Shown: positions 44,099 through 53,417, counted from the first letter of the stretch. The stretch: 64,000 bases of DNA from Denitromonas ohlonensis (GCF_007625205.1 NZ_VMNI01000003.1:202139-266138), one strand, 5' to 3'. The notes: generated by a model not told the origin, from the sequence alone. Made by a program: numbers and translations.

Positions 44099-44314
44099 TT
44101 ACGCCTGGCCTCGGTTGAGCACTTCCAGCCCGACCTTGCCAGCTTCGATCTCGCGCAGCGCGATCACCGTCGGCTTGTCGCGATCGGCGCGGTCGATCTC
44201 GATCTGCGGCTCGTTGCCGTTGGTCAGCTGGCGCGCACGATAGGTCGCGGCCAGGGTGAGCTGAAAGCGGTTGGGGATACGCTTGAGACAATCTTCAATC
44301 GTAATACGGGCCAT
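44099..44314 (-). CDS. rpoZ: RNA polymerase omega subunit
   Basis: 71 aa: [25 protein letters not shown] and [16 protein letters not shown] are the family landmarks. It stabilises RNA polymerase and takes part in the ppGpp response, which fits its place between gmk and spoT. Six bases separate it from gmk. Confidence 0.96.
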   Translation of the reverse strand: MARITIEDCLKRIPNRFQLTLAATYRARQLTNGNEPQIEIDRADRDKPTVIALREIEAGKVGLEVLNRGQA

Positions 44315-44320
44315 GGGAAC

Positions 44321-44935
44321 TCAATCCTTCTCGAGGAATTCAAAATAAGTCGGGAAACGCGCATGCTGATTGGCATAGCGCAGCCGGGCGGCGCGCACAA
44401 CAGCCACCAGATCGTCCAGCGCTGCGGGCAATTCGTTGTTAATTATAACGTAATCGAACTCAGCCACATGACGCATCTCGCCCCGCGCGGCAAGCAAGCG
44501 CCGGCCGATCACGTCTTCACTGTCGGTGCCCCTGCCGCGCAGGCGGCGTTCGAGCTCCTCGGTCGAAGGTGGTAGAACGAAAACGCCAACCGCACCCGGA
44601 AAGGCCTTGCGCACCTGCTGCGCGCCCTGCCAGTCGATTTCGAGCAGCATGTCGCGCCCCGCGTCGATCTGCGCCTGCAGCCAGACACGCGAGGTGGCGT
44701 AGTAATTGCCATGCACTTCCGCCCACTCGAGGAACTCGCCCCGATCGCGCAATTCGCGAAACTTGGCGACGTCCACAAAATGGTACTCGCGCCCATTCTC
44801 CTCACCCGGCCGCGGCGGACGGGTCGTGTAGGAAATGGACAAATGGACCGAGGCGTCGCGCTCGAGCAGGCCTTTGACCAAGGTCGTTTTGCCGGCGCCG
44901 GACGGAGCGGTGACGATAAACAGGGTTCCAGACAT
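44321..44935 (-). CDS. gmk: guanylate kinase
   Basis: 204 aa. P-loop APSGAGKTTLVKG near the N-terminus, the GMP-binding SYTTRPPRPGEENGREYHFV and EIDWQGAQQVR. It makes GDP from GMP. First gene of gmk-rpoZ-spoT. The yicC gene often found upstream is absent. Confidence 0.97.
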   Translation of the reverse strand: MSGTLFIVTAPSGAGKTTLVKGLLERDASVHLSISYTTRPPRPGEENGREYHFVDVAKFRELRDRGEFLEWAEVHGNYYATSRVWLQAQIDAGRDMLLEIDWQGAQQVRKAFPGAVGVFVLPPSTEELERRLRGRGTDSEDVIGRRLLAARGEMRHVAEFDYVIINNELPAALDDLVAVVRAARLRYANQHARFPTYFEFLEKD

Positions 44936-45249
44936 TCAGTATCCACGGGCAGCGGTCGCCGCCATCCTTTTTCCAATCCGAGGATTCTAGCCCGTATCTG
45001 GCGCACCAGTGCGCGCCGGCCCGCGGATAGCCGACGCCTTTCCCTATCACCCCCGCCCAAATCGGGGCTTTTGTAAAACCGCCTTTACAATTGTAACGAT
45101 CGAGAACTCGCCGCAAACATGCCGGTCACATTTGCGTTCCATAGTGCCAACATGAGGACTTGAAGTTTTTACTCGCGCCCCCATGTAGCCTCGACCGACC
45201 CTGACCCGCCCGCCGGCCACCTAGAGCCAGCGGCGTCCTGGAGCACCGC
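44936..45249. other. divergent intergenic region gmk / exported protein
   Basis: 314 bases without a gene. It contains an AT-rich inverted repeat at 45071-45090 followed by another TTGTAA, in a region otherwise GC-rich, and presumably the promoters of gmk and of the gene at 45250. I see no RNA gene or clear terminator. Confidence 0.6.
45071..45090. promoter_or_regulatory. TTGTAAA inverted repeat, candidate operator
   Basis: TTGTAAA and TTTACAA flank six bases (ACCGCC), and TTGTAA follows at 45091. The arms are perfect and sit between divergent genes. The regulator is unknown. Confidence 0.45.
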
Positions 45250-45687
45250 ATGACCCGAAGAACGGAAAGCAACGTCCGCAAGATTCTCAGCACGGCCGCC
45301 ATGGCGCTGGCCGTCCCCACCGCGGCCTCCGCAGCCACCACGGCGGCGCCCGCCATGACCGAGAAGGCCTCGGTCAGCAGCTCGGCCGCCAAGCGCAGCG
45401 CCCGCCAGAACGAGCACGATGAGGCCCACCCGGAGCTGTTCCCGCTCAAGCTGCGCCCCGCGGCTAGCGCCGGCACCGAAGCCGCCGAGAAGGCCATCCA
45501 GGTCAAGGTGCTGGATGCAGCTGGTCGCCGCATTTTGCTGGCACGCGCGCACGGCAACATCACGCTGGGCCCGCTGCCGGCCGGCGAGTACACCCTGCAG
45601 CTGTGCTCGGGCACCTCGATGGAAGAGCACGCCCTCAAGCTCGGCGCCGGCAAGCGCGGGCTGTTGCGCTACGAACTCGGCGCCTGA
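45250..45687 (+). CDS. exported protein of unknown function
   Basis: 145 aa. The signal peptide is long (about 1-28, RKILSTAAMALAVPTAASA). A charged, low-complexity segment (40-60) leads to a compact beta-rich C-terminal part: IQVKVLDAAGRRILLARA, GNITLGPLPAGEYTLQLCSG. The latter resembles a small carboxypeptidase-regulatory-like or transthyretin-like sandwich. It has one cysteine. It stands alone, ends at a strong terminator, and is convergent with the sortase gene. Function unknown. Confidence 0.7.
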   Translation: MTRRTESNVRKILSTAAMALAVPTAASAATTAAPAMTEKASVSSSAAKRSARQNEHDEAHPELFPLKLRPAASAGTEAAEKAIQVKVLDAAGRRILLARAHGNITLGPLPAGEYTLQLCSGTSMEEHALKLGAGKRGLLRYELGA

Positions 45688-45710
45688 TCGGCGCGCGTCG
45701 CACCCATGAC

Positions 45711-45733
45711 AAAGGCGCCCGGTGGGCGCCTTT
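45711..45733. terminator. intrinsic terminator
   Basis: AAAGGCGCCC and GGGCGCCTTT form a perfect 10-bp stem around GGT, followed by GTCGTTTTA. It ends the plus-strand gene at 45687 and probably also the sortase operon from the other side. Confidence 0.88.
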
Positions 45734-45757
45734 GTCGTTTTAGTGTCCGGTTGAGAT

Positions 45758-46453
45758 CTACAAGGTCTCGCTCGCACCAAGCTGCTCCGCCGTCACGACA
45801 TAGCGCAACGGGCCGCCGGCACGCAGCGCGTCGAAGGGGTAGCAAGTCACCAGCGTGAGGCGATGCGTATCCGGCGGGGATGCCAGCACGCCGGTGTCGG
45901 ACTTGTCGACCACGCGCTGATCGGTGATGCGATACACCGCCACCTCGCCCGTCGGCATCTCCACCTCGACCGCCTCGCCGGCCTGCACCCACTCCAGAAA
46001 GGCAAAGTGCGTGTCCCGATGGCCGCCGATCACGCTGTTGCCCAAGGCGCCGGGGTCGGCCGTACCGAACACATGCCCCGGCCCGAAGGCCAGACTGCGG
46101 CCCTGACTGCCGGCCAGCACATACAGCTCAACCCCGCGCGCGGGCACGCTCAGCCGCGCCACCGGCCAGGTGTCGGCCCACGGCCAGGGTTTGACCTGCG
46201 ACGCGCCGGCCAGCGTCTTCTGCCAGGCCTGGCTGATCAAGGTCTGCGCCAGCCAGGCCTTCGCATGGATGTAACCGGCCTGACCGAATTGCGACAGCGC
46301 GACCAGCAGGCTGACGGCAGCAATCGCCTTGATGCTCCACGCGACGATTCGCTGGTGGCGCGGTGCGGCGACGTCCCGGCAGGTCGGCGCAGGCCAGGCG
46401 CATTCGACGCCGAGAAATTCGTGATGACTGCAGTTGTGGCAAACGGTGCTCAT
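45758..46453 (-). CDS. class GN sortase
   Basis: 231 aa. The catalytic set is H145 (VIGGHRDTHF), C204 (TLVTCYPFDA) and R217 (GPLRYVV). One membrane helix lies near 37-55. This is the class GN sortase of proteobacteria, which has one main substrate encoded next to it. The N-terminal 35 residues are odd: they hold four cysteines and a HxxxxxHH run (CHNCSHHEFLGVEC), unlike the short leader usual for the family. The ATG at 46453 is three bases past the target gene stop. Confidence 0.9.
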   Translation of the reverse strand: MSTVCHNCSHHEFLGVECAWPAPTCRDVAAPRHQRIVAWSIKAIAAVSLLVALSQFGQAGYIHAKAWLAQTLISQAWQKTLAGASQVKPWPWADTWPVARLSVPARGVELYVLAGSQGRSLAFGPGHVFGTADPGALGNSVIGGHRDTHFAFLEWVQAGEAVEVEMPTGEVAVYRITDQRVVDKSDTGVLASPPDTHRLTLVTCYPFDALRAGGPLRYVVTAEQLGASETL

Positions 46454-46456
46454 GAC

Positions 46457-48595
46457 TTACCCCTTCATGCTCAGTTGGCGTACGCGCGGCGTACGGGTGA
46501 GGAAGAACGCGGCCAGCGCCATCAGGCCCAGCAGCAGATGCCAGCGCGCATCGGTGGCGCCTTGCGGCAACTCGCCAACCACCCCCGAGGGCGACCAGCC
46601 CGCCGGGAAGTGCCCCGGCACGGCGCCGGACTGGAGACGCGCGTCGGCGGAACGCGCCGGGGTCTTGTCGACCGCCACAAAACTGGTGAATTTGCTGACC
46701 AGCTGGAACTCCAGCGCCAGGGCCAGCACCTGCTTGCGCACGACCGCCTCGTCGGCACCGTCGGCGAGCGTGTCCATCCAGTGATCAATCTTCTGCCGCG
46801 CCCACAACACGCCCATGCCTTCGCCGGGATTGGCGTCGCCAAGAGCGAGCGAGCTGGTCCAGCGGATATCGCCCGCATCACCGCTCAGACGCACTTCGCC
46901 ACCCACGGTTCGATCAATCGCCGCAGCCACCACCACCGGCTCGCCCAGATACAGGTCGGGCAACGGGTCGGGTGAGGCATCGGCCCGCGCACCGCTCGGC
47001 CAGGTAATGGTCAGCCCCTTGACCACCGGTGATTCGAGCTTGGTAAAGAGTTCGGACATGCGCGCCCGCACTTCCTCAATCTTGCCAATGTAGGTAAAGG
47101 TCCCGCGCCCGGCCTGCGCCGCCTTGCGCATGAAGTGGCTGTTCGGCGCCGAGCCGATGCCGACGGTAAACAAGCGCGAGTCGCCGAGGCGCTGCTGGAT
47201 CATGCCAAACAACTGCGCCTCGTTGCCGACCGCGCCGTCGGTCAAAAACACGATCTGACGCACCCGGTCGGCATTGCGCCCGCCGTCGAGCGCCAGAGCC
47301 AGCGCACCGGCCATCTCCGTGCCCCCATTGGCGCGCAGGCGCTGCACCCAGCGCACCGCATGGTCAACATTGGCCCGGCTGGCCGGCTGAGCCGAGGTGT
47401 AGAGCGCCGAGGCGGTGGAATTGAATTCGATGACATTGAAGCGGTCCTCGGCGTCCAGCCGCGCCAGGGCCATGGCCAGGGCCTCGCGCGCCTGGACGAT
47501 GGACTCGCCTTCCATTGAGCCGGAGGTGTCGATGATGTACACCACCTCGCGCGGCAGCCGCTTGCCGACCGCACTCGGCGCCGGCGGTACCAGCATCAGC
47601 AGCGCGTGGTCGCGATCCTTGCCGGGCTCGACAAACAACGTGGCCGACGGCGCCGTGCCGGCCGCGAGCGTCCAGTTGAGAACAAAGTCGCGATTGGCCG
47701 GGGTGCGCCCCTCGCTCAGCCGAATGCGGCGCACCGAGGGCTTGAGCGTATCGACACGCACGCGGTGAAAGGGGCTGTCGACCGACGCGATCGGCACACC
47801 GGCATCGAGATACACATTCAGACTCACCGGATTGATGATCGGGCCGGCCTCGTCGGGCAGCATCATCGGCGGCAGGATGGCCGCGGCGTCGGGCACCACA
47901 TCGGTGCCGGTCGTCGCGCCGCTCTCCTCATCGGCGATCACCTTGCCCGGGATGTAGCGCGGCGCCACCACCATCGGAAAACGCAGGCTGTAGCGGCCCA
48001 CGCCCTCGGCCACCGCATAGTCGAGCGTGTGCTGGTATTCGATCTCGACCCGAATCTCGTCGCGCGGGCCAATGTTGGCCACACGCGTGGTGAAGATGTT
48101 CGGCCGCTCTTGCGACACCAGGGCGGTCGCCTTGCCCTCGGCCTTGGCTTTTTCATAGGTCGCCTGAGCCTGCGCACGCGCCTGGATTTCGCCCTCGATC
48201 ACCCGGTCGGCGACCTGAATCCGCATGCGATCGACCGCGGCGTTCTCAGGCAACGGAAACACATACGTGCCTTCGCGCCAGTCGTCGGCCGGGTTGCGGA
48301 AACGCTGCACCACCTTGGCACGCACGATCGGGCCACTGACCCGCAGCGTGACGTCGGTATGCAACAAGGGGGCCGCCACCGGATCGCCACCGTCGGCGCC
48401 GCGAAACAACAGGGTGCCTTGCTGCACCGATCCATCCTCACGACTCGCGGCCTGCGCCGGGCCGGCCAGTAACAGCACGACGGCGCCCAACGCCAGGCTC
48501 ACGCCCAGACCGGTGATGAACATCAGCAGCAAGCGGGCGAGCAGTTCGGCAACTTCTCGGGCGCGATCTCTAAGGCCAAGCGGTGCGGGGGTCAT
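46457..48595 (-). CDS. sortase target protein with VIT and vWA domains
   Basis: 712 aa. Signal or anchor helix (about 18-48), VIT domain (about 60-190, with ALVSQERPNIFTTRVANI), then vWA (about 345-510) with MIDAS motif IDTSGSME and FLTDGAVGNE. The C-terminus carries a sorting signal: LPQGATDAR, a helix (LLLGLMALAAFFL) and a basic tail (TRTPRVRQ). This is the single substrate of the adjacent class GN sortase. It is probably surface- or periplasm-exposed and metal-binding, like an adhesin. Its promoter faces the divergent response regulator gene. Confidence 0.92.
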   Translation of the reverse strand: MTPAPLGLRDRAREVAELLARLLLMFITGLGVSLALGAVVLLLAGPAQAASREDGSVQQGTLLFRGADGGDPVAAPLLHTDVTLRVSGPIVRAKVVQRFRNPADDWREGTYVFPLPENAAVDRMRIQVADRVIEGEIQARAQAQATYEKAKAEGKATALVSQERPNIFTTRVANIGPRDEIRVEIEYQHTLDYAVAEGVGRYSLRFPMVVAPRYIPGKVIADEESGATTGTDVVPDAAAILPPMMLPDEAGPIINPVSLNVYLDAGVPIASVDSPFHRVRVDTLKPSVRRIRLSEGRTPANRDFVLNWTLAAGTAPSATLFVEPGKDRDHALLMLVPPAPSAVGKRLPREVVYIIDTSGSMEGESIVQAREALAMALARLDAEDRFNVIEFNSTASALYTSAQPASRANVDHAVRWVQRLRANGGTEMAGALALALDGGRNADRVRQIVFLTDGAVGNEAQLFGMIQQRLGDSRLFTVGIGSAPNSHFMRKAAQAGRGTFTYIGKIEEVRARMSELFTKLESPVVKGLTITWPSGARADASPDPLPDLYLGEPVVVAAAIDRTVGGEVRLSGDAGDIRWTSSLALGDANPGEGMGVLWARQKIDHWMDTLADGADEAVVRKQVLALALEFQLVSKFTSFVAVDKTPARSADARLQSGAVPGHFPAGWSPSGVVGELPQGATDARWHLLLGLMALAAFFLTRTPRVRQLSMKG

Positions 48596-48746
48596 GGTGT
48601 TCTCCGTTCATGGGCGTTTTTGGACACGACCATTAGAACGAGGAAAACAGCCCCCTTCGGGCATCGAATCGGGCAAAGCGCTGATCAAATGTGGCAGAAA
48701 AATGGCAAGCGGCCGGGGCGCGCCGACGGTGCTAAAGTAGCGCCCC

Positions 48747-49436
48747 ATGGGACGCAGAATCGCCATTGTTGAAGACGAAGCCGCCATCCGGGCCAACTAC
48801 TCGGATGCCTTTGCACGCCAGGGCTATGAGGTGTCGGCCTATGCCGATCGGCCCAGCGCACTGGCCGCCTTTCGCGACCGCCTGCCAGAGCTGGCGATCA
48901 TCGATATCGGCCTGGGCAACGAACCCGAGGGTGGCTTTACGCTATGCGCCGAGTTGCGCGCGCTGTCGCAGCGCCTGCCGATCATTTTCCTGACCGCCCG
49001 CGACAGCGATTTCGACGTAGTGTCGGGCTTGCGTCTGGGCGCGGATGACTACCTGACCAAGGACATCAGCCTGCCGCACCTGCTGGCCCGCGTGGCGGCG
49101 CTGTTTCGTCGGGTGGAAGTCCTGGCCGAAGCAAAACCCACCGAAGAACAGCTGGATCGTGGCGACCTCAAACTGGACATCAGCCGCCTGAGCGCTCGCT
49201 GGCGCGGCGAGTCGGTGCCCCTGACGCTGACCGAGTTCTGGATGGTGCATACCCTGTCGCGACATCCGGGGCATGTAAAGAATCGCGATCAGCTGATGAC
49301 CGACGCGCACCTGGTAGTGGACGACGGCACCATCACCTCGCACATCAAGCGGATCCGCAAAAAATTTGCCGCGCTCGACCCGGGGTTTGACCGGATCGAG
49401 AGCGTTTACGGCGCGGGCTACCGCTGGAAAGCCTGA
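48747..49436 (+). CDS. pdsR: sortase-system response regulator (OmpR type)
   Basis: 229 aa. Receiver domain with phospho-acceptor aspartate in LAIIDIGLGNEPEGGF, conserved TARDS and the KD near the end; OmpR-type winged-helix domain (PLTLTEFWMVHTLSRHPG, IKRIRKKF, VYGAGYRW). It matches the regulator of the proteobacterial dedicated sortase system. It is divergent from the target/sortase operon, so probably controls it. The partner kinase gene lies about 1.3 kb further on, beyond an opposite-strand gene. Confidence 0.88.
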   Translation: MGRRIAIVEDEAAIRANYSDAFARQGYEVSAYADRPSALAAFRDRLPELAIIDIGLGNEPEGGFTLCAELRALSQRLPIIFLTARDSDFDVVSGLRLGADDYLTKDISLPHLLARVAALFRRVEVLAEAKPTEEQLDRGDLKLDISRLSARWRGESVPLTLTEFWMVHTLSRHPGHVKNRDQLMTDAHLVVDDGTITSHIKRIRKKFAALDPGFDRIESVYGAGYRWKA

Positions 49437-49454
49437 GCCCCCAGCGGCGGCGCG

Positions 49455-50564
49455 TCAGCCCCCGTTGAGATAAAACAGCACCAAGGCGATCACCACGGCA
49501 AGCACGAGGCCGGCAACGAGCGTACCCGCACTGGTGGTGCGCGCGGCGGCTGGCGGCACGACGTCGGGCGGCGGGCTGGGCGGCGGGCTGGGCGGCGGCG
49601 GTGCCGGCATGGCAGCGGGCCTGGCTGGCGCGGGAGGAGGTGGTGCCGGCGGCGGTTCGACGGGCGCCACGGGCGCGGCCTTGGCCGGTGGCGGCGCCGT
49701 GAAATCGAAATCGACCTTGGTGACGGGTTTCTGCACCGGCTTTGTCGCTGGCGCGTCATGAGCCGCGCGCAATGCCGCCAAGGCGTCGTCATCGTCGGCC
49801 AATGCGCTTTCGTACTCGCGGATGGCTTCCGGGTTGATCACCGTCTGCATCATGGCCGAACGCGGATTCCCCAGGGGCGGGCTGTCATCGGCCTCACCCA
49901 GCGCGGCGCGGATCATGTCGAGCGACGCGCTGCTGTCGAAACTGTGTTGAACGTTGTAGGGCACCGAAGCACTGAACTGGGTCTCCATCAAACTCGCTTC
50001 GGTCGCCGCTTCGGGCTCGGAGATCTCGGACGGCAGCCGATCCGGGCGCGGCAAAGGTGGATCGGCCGACACATCCATGCCCATCTGACGCAAGGTCTTG
50101 ATGTAAGTCCGGGCCTTTTCTTCGATCAGCCCGCGCTTGATGGTCACCGTCTGGCCGGAAAACAGCAGCGCCTGCTGACGCGCATCGAAACGCAAGCGAC
50201 TGGCCGACTGGCGCATCACTGACTCGCGCGAGAAACCGGGCAACACCTTGCCGCCAAAGACGATGCGATACCCCGGCGCGCTTGGCGTCGCAGGGGCCGC
50301 CTTTGCGGGCGCCGCCGTCGTTGCCACCGGCGCAGCCGCCGCCTGCGAGCGGGCGTTCAAACCCATCGCCGTCAATTCGGCCAGATAGCGGCGCGCCTGC
50401 TCGGCATCGAGGCCTTTTTTGAGCGTAATGACACGCCCGGAGAAAACCTGCGCCAGCTGCGCCGGCTTCAAGCCAAAGCGTTCGCCAAAGCGCGCCTTGA
50501 CCTGCGCTGGCGCAAAGCCGTCGAGCAAATCACCAGAAAAAATAATCGCGTAGAGGGGCCCCAT
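49455..50564 (-). CDS. tail-anchored protein with duplicated N-terminal domain
   Basis: 369 aa. A domain of about 67 residues occurs twice: Y5-A71 (FSGDLLDGF, VFSGRVITLKKGLD) and Y99-V165 (FGGKVLPGF, LFSGQTVTIKRGL). A negatively charged middle region follows, then a proline-rich stretch (about 290-345) and a single C-terminal helix (about 348-366), leaving a three-residue tail. It would be anchored in the inner membrane facing the cytoplasm. The small repeated domain is seen singly in other uncharacterised membrane proteins. Its gene splits the sortase two-component pair. Function unknown. Confidence 0.65.
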   Translation of the reverse strand: MGPLYAIIFSGDLLDGFAPAQVKARFGERFGLKPAQLAQVFSGRVITLKKGLDAEQARRYLAELTAMGLNARSQAAAAPVATTAAPAKAAPATPSAPGYRIVFGGKVLPGFSRESVMRQSASRLRFDARQQALLFSGQTVTIKRGLIEEKARTYIKTLRQMGMDVSADPPLPRPDRLPSEISEPEAATEASLMETQFSASVPYNVQHSFDSSASLDMIRAALGEADDSPPLGNPRSAMMQTVINPEAIREYESALADDDDALAALRAAHDAPATKPVQKPVTKVDFDFTAPPPAKAAPVAPVEPPPAPPPPAPARPAAMPAPPPPSPPPSPPPDVVPPAAARTTSAGTLVAGLVLAVVIALVLFYLNGG

Positions 50565-50777
50565 CCCTTATTGCTCCCGAAGCATGTCACGTTGCAACAT
50601 CAGCATACTTTGTACCATGCAATATGCCGTAATCCTTGAGGAATTGGTTACGTTTTGATCCGTAAAGCCCGGCGGCCACGCCATTGCGCCGATGCTATCG
50701 TCGACCAGGGCTTGACCCGAACACCTTGCGGGCCTCACGCTGCCGACACGATCCATGCCACCGCCCGACACCCTGCC

Positions 50778-52457
50778 GTGAAATCCATTCGCATCAGTCT
50801 GCGTAGCAAACTCGCCTTGATGGCGCTGGTATTGCTCGCGCTACCGTGGGTGGGCTATCAATATGTGCAGGAAATGGAGCGGTTTCTGCTCGACGGCCAG
50901 CGCCAGGGCCTGATCGCCACGGCCCGCGCCGTGGCCACCGCCTTGCATGAACGCCCTCAACTGTTCGGCCGCCCGCCCGGCAGCAGCATGGTCAGCCTGA
51001 GCGACTCCCTGCTCCCTGGCGAAGAGGTGCTGGAGTTGGCCATTGCGGCGATGCCTCAGCAGACGCCGACCGAAGCACCGTTCGCAGCCCCGCCGCCGAC
51101 GCCAACCATCGATGGCGCTGCAGAAGTGGCGGCCATCCTGCGCGCGCTGGAGCGCAATACCGCACGTATCTGGGTCGTCGACCGCGACCTCGACGTACTC
51201 ACCCATACCGGCTCACTGGCCCCACCGCCCGCCGCCTCGCCGGGCCCGCTCGTTCAGTTCTGGCATGGCTTGCTCGGCAGTGTGGGCTACCGGCCCGACA
51301 ACATCGCCGACCGACTCGCCGACATTCCGCCGCCCAGCGGCCAGGCCATCTCCGGCACCCTCTTCGGCGCCACCACCTCCTGGCTGCGCCCGGTGGGCGG
51401 TAGCGATGTGCTGATCGTCGCGGCGGCGCATCCGGTGTGGGTCGCCGACAGGGTACAAGGCGCGGTGGTAGTCGAAGAGAGCACGCTGGCAATCCAGGCG
51501 GTGCGCGACGCGGCGGTCGAACGCCTCGCCTGGCTGACCTTTGCCGGCTTGGCGATTGCCGCCATCGTGGTGCTCGGTTTCGCGTCGCGTCTGTCTTGGC
51601 GCATCCGCAGCCTGCGCGACGAGGCCGAAAGCGCGATCGACGCCCGCGGCCGGATCACCGGCCTCGCCGCCGCATCAACCGCGGGCGATGAAGTGGGTGA
51701 CCTGTCACGCAGCTTCTCCACCCTGCTCGCCCGCCTCGCGCAACACCACCAATACCTCGAATCCATGGCCAGCCGGCTCTCGCACGAGTTGCGCACGCCG
51801 GTCGCCGTGGTGCGCTCATCGCTTGAAAACCTGCAACTCGAAGCCCTCCCGCCCGAAGCGGCCACCTATCTCGATCGCGCCCATGCCGGCCTGCACCGAC
51901 TGACCCGGATTCTCGCCCGTATGAGCGAAGCCACCCGCATGGAGCAAGCCCTCGCCACCACCGACCCCGAATGGTTCGAGTTGCGCGCCGTGGTCGCCGA
52001 GTGCATCAGCGGCTACCGCCTCGCGCATGCCAGTCAGCGCTTTGACGACAGGCTCACCGATCAGCCCGTGTGGGTTCGCGGCGCCCCCGATCTGGCCGCG
52101 CAGATGCTCGACAAACTGGTGAGCAATGCCGTCGACTTCACCTCGGCCGACCAGCCCATCAAGATCGAACTCACGCTGACCGACGCACAGGCCGAACTGA
52201 GTGTGAGCAATCACGGCCCCACCCTGCCCAGTGCGCTCGAAGGCAAACTCTTCGACTCGATGGTGTCCGGGCGCAGCGCCGACCCTGGCGGTGAGCCGCA
52301 TCTCGGCCTTGGACTCTATGTGGCGCAGCTGATTGCGGGATTCCATGGCGGCAAACTCGCCGCCCGAAACCTGCCATCGGACGACGGTGTCCGGGTCACC
52401 GCCACGCTCCCCGCTCGCGCCGACAACAGCCTCGGCGCGCGCGCTGATCGTCAGTAA
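50778..52457 (+). CDS. pdsS: sortase-system histidine kinase
   Basis: 559 aa from a GTG at 50778; an in-frame TTG at 50655 is less likely since the first helix (about 10-27) starts right after the GTG. A periplasmic domain of about 220 residues, second helix (about 250-272), HAMP-like linker, then HisKA with SRLSHELRTPVAVV and a HATPase with N-box LDKLVSNAVDF and GLGLYVAQLI. The G1 box reads SNHGP instead of DNGxG, which is usual in this subfamily as far as I recall. It matches the kinase of the dedicated sortase system. Confidence 0.87.
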   Translation: MKSIRISLRSKLALMALVLLALPWVGYQYVQEMERFLLDGQRQGLIATARAVATALHERPQLFGRPPGSSMVSLSDSLLPGEEVLELAIAAMPQQTPTEAPFAAPPPTPTIDGAAEVAAILRALERNTARIWVVDRDLDVLTHTGSLAPPPAASPGPLVQFWHGLLGSVGYRPDNIADRLADIPPPSGQAISGTLFGATTSWLRPVGGSDVLIVAAAHPVWVADRVQGAVVVEESTLAIQAVRDAAVERLAWLTFAGLAIAAIVVLGFASRLSWRIRSLRDEAESAIDARGRITGLAAASTAGDEVGDLSRSFSTLLARLAQHHQYLESMASRLSHELRTPVAVVRSSLENLQLEALPPEAATYLDRAHAGLHRLTRILARMSEATRMEQALATTDPEWFELRAVVAECISGYRLAHASQRFDDRLTDQPVWVRGAPDLAAQMLDKLVSNAVDFTSADQPIKIELTLTDAQAELSVSNHGPTLPSALEGKLFDSMVSGRSADPGGEPHLGLGLYVAQLIAGFHGGKLAARNLPSDDGVRVTATLPARADNSLGARADRQ

Positions 52458-52553
52458 ACTTGACACGCACCGCCCCCAGGGCTGACGCGGAATACAAAAA
52501 CTTCACCGAAACAATAGTTTGCAAAGCTGGCTCAGCGCTTGCTTCTGTCGAGT

Positions 52554-53417
52554 ATGAGTCATTTTTTTTGCGCCGCGCCCAGAGTCATGCTTGCTCTCTG
52601 GTGCCTCAGCTTGAGCAGTCCAGCCAGCGCCATGCCGCTCGCAGACAGCGCGCCTCAGCTCACGAGCACAGTCCCTGGCGCCCATAGCGCCCCAGACGCC
52701 CTGGAGTTCGTGACCGACGACACCTTGAGCCCCGCGCTCGAGGCCGCACACCGGCGTGCGCCCCTTTCCCCGGAGATCGGCACCGCAGACCTCCCCACCA
52801 GCGAGGCCATGATCAGCCCCGCGGATCGTCAACGCGGCGACGCCAAGAAGCCCGAGGCCATGCCCTTTACCCACACGGAAAACGGCCTCGACGACCTGGC
52901 TTTCGACGACCCCGGCGCCAAGGCCTGGTTTGCCGACGACGAGAACCTGATGGACCGGATGCGCAACGTGCGCGCCCAGGTAGCCGAACTGCTGGACTGG
53001 AAGCTCAACGACACCATCAACCAGGCCGGCCGCGAACTCCTCGAAACCCTGGGCATTGACGACACCGCCACCACCCGACTGATGATCGCCGAGCGCACCG
53101 CCGAAGATACCCCACCGCCGTGGATGGTCCATGCGGCCGAGCGAACCGACAAAGCGGGCGACGCGCCATGGGATGCCGAGTCTGGCCGAAACGCGATCGC
53201 CAAATTTGCTTTCCTGGTCTGGGATACCCTGACGCATCCGGCCTTCATCGCTCTGGTAATGTTATTCATCGGCTTCCGGTCCTTGGTCGCGCTGGTGCGC
53301 CTCACCCGCCGCTCACGCCCCCGTAAAAGCCGGCGATCACGAACCAACGTTGAACCGCCCCAGGAAAAGCCCCGCAGCCACAGCAAGCACTGGACACGTC
53401 GCCGGCGCATTCGCTAG
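52554..53417 (+). CDS. secreted or membrane protein of unknown function
   Basis: 287 aa from the ATG at 52554; a TTG five codons earlier is possible. Signal peptide (1-27, SLSSPASAM), a long hydrophilic periplasmic region rich in D, E and P, with amphipathic stretches (RMRNVRAQVAELLDWKLND), one helix near 228-248 (FIALVMLFIGFRSLVALV) and a very basic C-terminal tail. I do not recognise it. It follows the sortase-system kinase in the same direction after 96 bases and could belong to that system. Confidence 0.6.
   Translation: MSHFFCAAPRVMLALWCLSLSSPASAMPLADSAPQLTSTVPGAHSAPDALEFVTDDTLSPALEAAHRRAPLSPEIGTADLPTSEAMISPADRQRGDAKKPEAMPFTHTENGLDDLAFDDPGAKAWFADDENLMDRMRNVRAQVAELLDWKLNDTINQAGRELLETLGIDDTATTRLMIAERTAEDTPPPWMVHAAERTDKAGDAPWDAESGRNAIAKFAFLVWDTLTHPAFIALVMLFIGFRSLVALVRLTRRSRPRKSRRSRTNVEPPQEKPRSHSKHWTRRRRIR

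Noticed and set aside
50655..50777. Upstream TTG start for the sortase-system kinase
   Set aside because: The added residues are Arg/His/Pro-rich and precede the natural membrane helix; the GTG at 50778 fits better.
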